Origin: GCA-003244245 sp963823755
GTDB lineage: Bacteria; Actinomycetota; Actinomycetes; Mycobacteriales; Pseudonocardiaceae
Reading direction: 5' to 3'
NCBI GenBank assembly: GCA_963823755.1
Contig: CAWGMP010000010.1
Coordinates: 1 to 64,000, forward strand
DNA: 64,000 nt
A program made the translations under genes and the position numbers. Below are positions 61,218 through 64,000 of the stretch, piece after piece. Under the pieces are notes generated by a model that worked only from the letters and a program-made list of their open reading frames with translations, had not been told where the DNA came from and did not search any database. The first letter of the stretch is position 1. Every line of letters starts with the position of its first letter.

Positions 61218-61718
61218 CTAACCCAGCTGACCGCGGATTGCTCCGTCTTCGTGCTCGGTCGTGTGGACCATCAGATAGTAGTCGGACGGCTCGTCGATCA
61301 CGGCGCGGATCTTCCAGCGGTCGCTATGGACACAGTTCACGACAGTGTTTCGCGCCCCGTCGAAGTGTTTGTTGTTGAAGAAATCGATCCAATGCGGGCC
61401 GTCGTTTTGGCGAGGGGCGGCGTGGAGATGGAAGGCGGTCACATCGCCGTCGAGCCCGCGCCACGTGAGAACGTAGCAGACTCGTTCATTGTCGGGGTCG
61501 AGGTCAAGGCGAGCGAAACCCCGCCCATCACGGTCTCCACCATCACGGACTTCGTCACCGGTCAGGGATATGGAGAATTGCCCGTGCCCGTGCTCGTACG
61601 CGGTGGTGAACTCCCCAGCCGCTGAGGCTGGTCCAGCGAACGCCAAGATCGACGAGGCGCACGCCAGGAATACGCCGGCCCGTCCCATCGTCCGGGCGCC
61701 TCTCCTGTACTGCATCAT
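61218..61718 (-). CDS. Secreted CHRD-domain protein 2
   Basis: 166 aa from ATG 61718, same length as the neighbour. Signal peptide AGVFLACASSILAFAGPASA-AG; domain FSISLTGDEVRDGGDRDGRG, then CYVLTWRGLDGDVTAFHLHA, HWIDFFNNKHFDGARNTVVN and DYYLMVHTTEHEDGAIRGQL. Tandem paralogue of the protein at 60435 with the two Cys conserved. Each gene has its own ribosome site and terminator, so they seem separately expressed. The 416 bases up to 62134 contain no gene I recognise. Confidence 0.8.
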   Translation of the reverse strand: MMQYRRGARTMGRAGVFLACASSILAFAGPASAAGEFTTAYEHGHGQFSISLTGDEVRDGGDRDGRGFARLDLDPDNERVCYVLTWRGLDGDVTAFHLHAAPRQNDGPHWIDFFNNKHFDGARNTVVNCVHSDRWKIRAVIDEPSDYYLMVHTTEHEDGAIRGQLG

Positions 61719-62134
61719 TGGGGACCTTTCTTGCCGTTGACGGCCATCCTTGCGCATCCTTACTCACGACCAGATCTTTCGGGCGGCGAGGAGACCGCTG
61801 ATACGACTTCTCACTGTTTGGGCCCCGACCGATGGCAGCATAGCCCAACCCGGCATCAGCGCGAATAAGCCGACCTGGTCTTCTCCACTGGCTCTCCGTG
61901 TATGCATTACGGGCGGCGCAACAGAAAGTCTTCAAGTAATATCCGATGGAGGTGTAACTGTGGATATCTTGTCACATTGGGTGATAGCAGGGAACCTGCT
62001 GCCTGGTCAGGCTGGCCGGGGCTTCTAGGCTTGTGTGGTGAGCTACCCCGGAGGTGACCTGCACGATCAGCTTGCGCAGGTCAGCGCGCAGGCCGTCCGC
62101 TATGAGGCGAGGCCAAGAGATTGAGACGTCCAGT

Positions 62135-62629
62135 ATGAGCGAGCCGCTGCGGTTACGCTCGCCGCGTCACCGGGTGAGCCCTCGTGCGATCACCTGGTGG
62201 ACCACCCAGGCCGCCCTCGAGGTGACTGCCGTCTTGATCCCGCTGACGGTCGGCCTGGTCGTCTGGGCCGACGTGCGACCCTGGCTGATCCCCTGCACCG
62301 CCGCATTAGTCGTCATCGGTCTGGGCTACCTGCTGGTGATGCCGCGATGGCGGTTCCGGGTGCACCGATGGGAGACCACCGACGACGCGGTCTACACATC
62401 GGCGGGCTGGATCAGCCAGGAATGGCGGGTCGCTCCGATGTCCCGGATCCAAACCGTGGACACCGAACGTGGGCCGTTGCAGCAGTTGTTCGGCCTGGCC
62501 ACTGTCACGGTCACCACGGCATCGGCAGCCGGGGCACTGCGGTTGGCGGGGCTGGACCGCGCGGTGGCCGACGATCTCGTCGAGCAACTCACCGAGACCA
62601 CCCAGGCGACTCTCGAGGATGCCACATGA
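62135..62629 (+). CDS. YdbS-like bacterial PH-domain (bPH2) membrane protein
   Basis: 164 aa from ATG 62135. Two membrane helices (ALEVTAVLIPLTVGLVVWAD, then LIPCTAALVVIGLGYLLVM), then one bPH2/DUF304 domain: YTSAGWISQEWRVAPMSRIQ, TVDTERGPLQQLFGLATVTV. It is followed with a 4-base overlap (ATGA) by a longer protein with repeats of the same domain, the ydbS-ydbT arrangement of Bacillus, where the pair gives resistance to certain bacteriocins. That role here is only inferred. Confidence 0.75.
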   Translation: MSEPLRLRSPRHRVSPRAITWWTTQAALEVTAVLIPLTVGLVVWADVRPWLIPCTAALVVIGLGYLLVMPRWRFRVHRWETTDDAVYTSAGWISQEWRVAPMSRIQTVDTERGPLQQLFGLATVTVTTASAAGALRLAGLDRAVADDLVEQLTETTQATLEDAT

Positions 62630-64000
62630 CTCAGACCATGCCGACCGAGTCCGGCTGGCAGCGCCTCGACCCGCGGATGCTCGCCGTCACTCCGCTACGT
62701 CAGCTTGCCGGGTTCCTGCCGGTGATCGCAGTGGTGGTGGTGATCGGCGTCGGGCAGGACATCGGGGGGCGGGCCTACGGGTTATCGGTCGGTGTGCTGG
62801 TTGTCCTGCTCGCCGGGGTGCTGCGGTGGTTGACCACCCGCTACCGGATCACCAGCGAGCGCGTCGAGCTGCGTTCGGGCTTGCTGTTCCGCACCGCCCG
62901 GTCGATTCCGCGGGACCGGATTCGCAGCGTCGACGTCACTGCTGGGCTGGTGCACCGGCTGTTCCGGCTGTCGGTCGTCAAGATCGGGACCGGGGAACGC
63001 ACCGACGGCGTCGAGTCGCGCGAGCTGACTCTCGACGCGATTTCCGCCACCGAGGCCGACCGAGTACGGCAGCGCCTGCTGGACCCCCTGGACGTCGGCC
63101 ATGTGGAAGACTCAGGTGTCGCGGCTCCGCCGCCTGTGACCGAGTTGGCCGCGCTGAACTGGTCCTGGCTGCGTTTTGCCCCGCTCACGGTGTCCAGCCT
63201 GGTGGCGGTGGGCGCCGTCGCCGGGGCGTTCGGGCAACTCGTCAATGATGTCGGTGCCGATGCCGTGGACGTAGGCGGTGTCCGCGAGAGACTGAGCATG
63301 GCCCCGCTGTGGCTGGGCGTCACCGCGTTCGCCGTGCTGGTACTGGTGATTGCGCTGGTGGGCTCGGTGCTGATCTTCGTCGAGGCCTGGTGGAGGTTTC
63401 GGCTGGCTCGCGAACCGGGCGGCACCCTGCGGATCCGCCGGGGACTGCTCACCACCCGATCGGTGTCGCTGGAGGAGCGTCGACTGCGCGGGGTCGAGGT
63501 GGTCGAGTCGCCGCTGTTGCGGATCGGGCGCGGAGCACGGACCATCGCTGTGGCGACCGGCCTGGGAGGCCGCCGTGGTCACGGCCGGGGCAGCTTGTTG
63601 CCGCCGGCGCCGCGAGACGAGGCGCACCGGGTGGCCGGGGCGGTGCTCGCAGAGAACCCCTCCCCCACCCGCACGGCGTTGCGCAGTCACCCACTGATGG
63701 CACTGCGGCGCCGGCTGGTGCGCGCGACGCTGCCGGTGCTGGCGGGATCCGCGGTGCTGTGGTTTGCTCCGGTGCCGCTCTGGCTGGCGTGGGCGGCACT
63801 GGGCCTGTTGCCGGTGACGGTACTGCTCGCAGTGGACGCCTACCGCAATCTGGGACACGCGCTCACCAGACGTTATCTCGTCACCCGGCATGGTGCCGGA
63901 ATGCGCGGCACAGTCGCGCTGCAGCGTTGCGGCGTGATCGGCTGGACGGTCTCGCAGTCATTTTTTCAGCGCCGCGTTGGGCTGGTCACGGTGACCGCGA
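62626..64000 (+). CDS. YdbT-like protein with multiple PH-domain repeats (truncated by window end)
   Basis: At least 458 residues, open at the window end. Repeating units of two membrane helices plus a bPH2 domain: first RYRITSERVELRSGLLFRTA with SIPRDRIRSVDV; second GGTLRIRRGLLTTRSVSLEE; a third begins at RYLVTRHGAGMRGTV. ATG 62626 overlaps the upstream stop. It forms an operon with the single-domain protein. Membrane located; no catalytic motif. Confidence 0.8.
   Translation, partial: MTQTMPTESGWQRLDPRMLAVTPLRQLAGFLPVIAVVVVIGVGQDIGGRAYGLSVGVLVVLLAGVLRWLTTRYRITSERVELRSGLLFRTARSIPRDRIRSVDVTAGLVHRLFRLSVVKIGTGERTDGVESRELTLDAISATEADRVRQRLLDPLDVGHVEDSGVAAPPPVTELAALNWSWLRFAPLTVSSLVAVGAVAGAFGQLVNDVGADAVDVGGVRERLSMAPLWLGVTAFAVLVLVIALVGSVLIFVEAWWRFRLAREPGGTLRIRRGLLTTRSVSLEERRLRGVEVVESPLLRIGRGARTIAVATGLGGRRGHGRGSLLPPAPRDEAHRVAGAVLAENPSPTRTALRSHPLMALRRRLVRATLPVLAGSAVLWFAPVPLWLAWAALGLLPVTVLLAVDAYRNLGHALTRRYLVTRHGAGMRGTVALQRCGVIGWTVSQSFFQRRVGLVTVTA

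Noticed and set aside
1..64000. tRNA, rRNA or CRISPR arrays
   Set aside because: No cloverleaf-like segment, rRNA stretch or regularly spaced direct repeats were noticed anywhere, though a covariance search was not possible.

Overview
The window is mostly a high-GC actinobacterial chromosome, most likely from the Pseudonocardiales (Pseudonocardia/Amycolatopsis/Saccharopolyspora type). The evidence is a fused CofG-CofH F420 gene, an iniA/iniC-like dynamin pair beside an IniR-type LuxR regulator, XRE regulators of the actinobacterial TPR type, a WS/DGAT-like acyltransferase and a CsoR copper operon. The first ~4.65 kb is different: it holds an alphaproteobacterial block (lptA-lptB-rpoN-hpf-ptsN plus a cheY fragment) with a frameshift every few hundred bases or less. 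It looks like foreign sequence joined to the contig end. Elsewhere single-base frameshifts occur only every several kb (XRE/TPR gene, DUF2252, phospholipase-like gene, norB, DUF4232, isochorismatase). Some may be sequence errors and others real decay.

Layout. 4.76-6.3 kb: sugar epimerase and a small kinase. 6.8-15.1 kb: accessory region with a truncated XRE regulator, an XRE/TPR regulator, a pRiA4b ORF-3 protein, two tiny coupled ORFs, DUF2252, an Acg-type nitroreductase and a universal-stress remnant. 15.3-22.7 kb: compact minus-strand gene strings (doxX, decayed folE, acyltransferase, phospholipase-like; then Rieske, folE and a small Cys-rich protein), each headed by a divergent ArsR/SufR-like regulator. 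One of the two arrangements is a decayed duplicate. 22.9-28.9 kb: CBS remnant, alcohol dehydrogenase, PPK2, and a coupled norB - membrane protein - slipin operon. 29.7-37.5 kb: mobile and decayed sequence (IS110 element with a possible bridge-RNA region, DUF4232 pseudogene, rRNA methyltransferase, isochorismatase, FtsK-like fragment, large hairpins). 37.5-40 kb: small membrane peptide plus two-component system. 40.5-43.8 kb: membrane protein, phosphoribosyltransferase, YceI protein, NYN-HIT fusion. 43.8-46.97 kb: copper operon csoR - copZ - remnant - copA with a twin operator. 47-52 kb: DUF3048 protein, diguanylate cyclase, fbiC. 52-60.3 kb: ini-like envelope-stress locus (LuxR regulator and membrane-anchored Hsp70 on one strand, two dynamin-like GTPases on the other). 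60.4-61.7 kb: tandem CHRD secreted proteins. 62.1-64 kb: YdbS/YdbT-like PH-domain membrane pair, cut by the window end.

Functionally, 13.7-29 kb plus the 41.3 kb phosphoribosyltransferase resemble the gene classes of the mycobacterial DosR dormancy regulon (Acg nitroreductase, universal-stress protein, WS/DGAT, CBS protein, phosphoribosyltransferase) together with NO detoxification, PPK2 and redox proteins. No DosR/DosS pair is present. Local SufR-like regulators with Cys-rich C-termini are the obvious candidate switches. The ini-like locus at 52-60 kb is the other coherent system.
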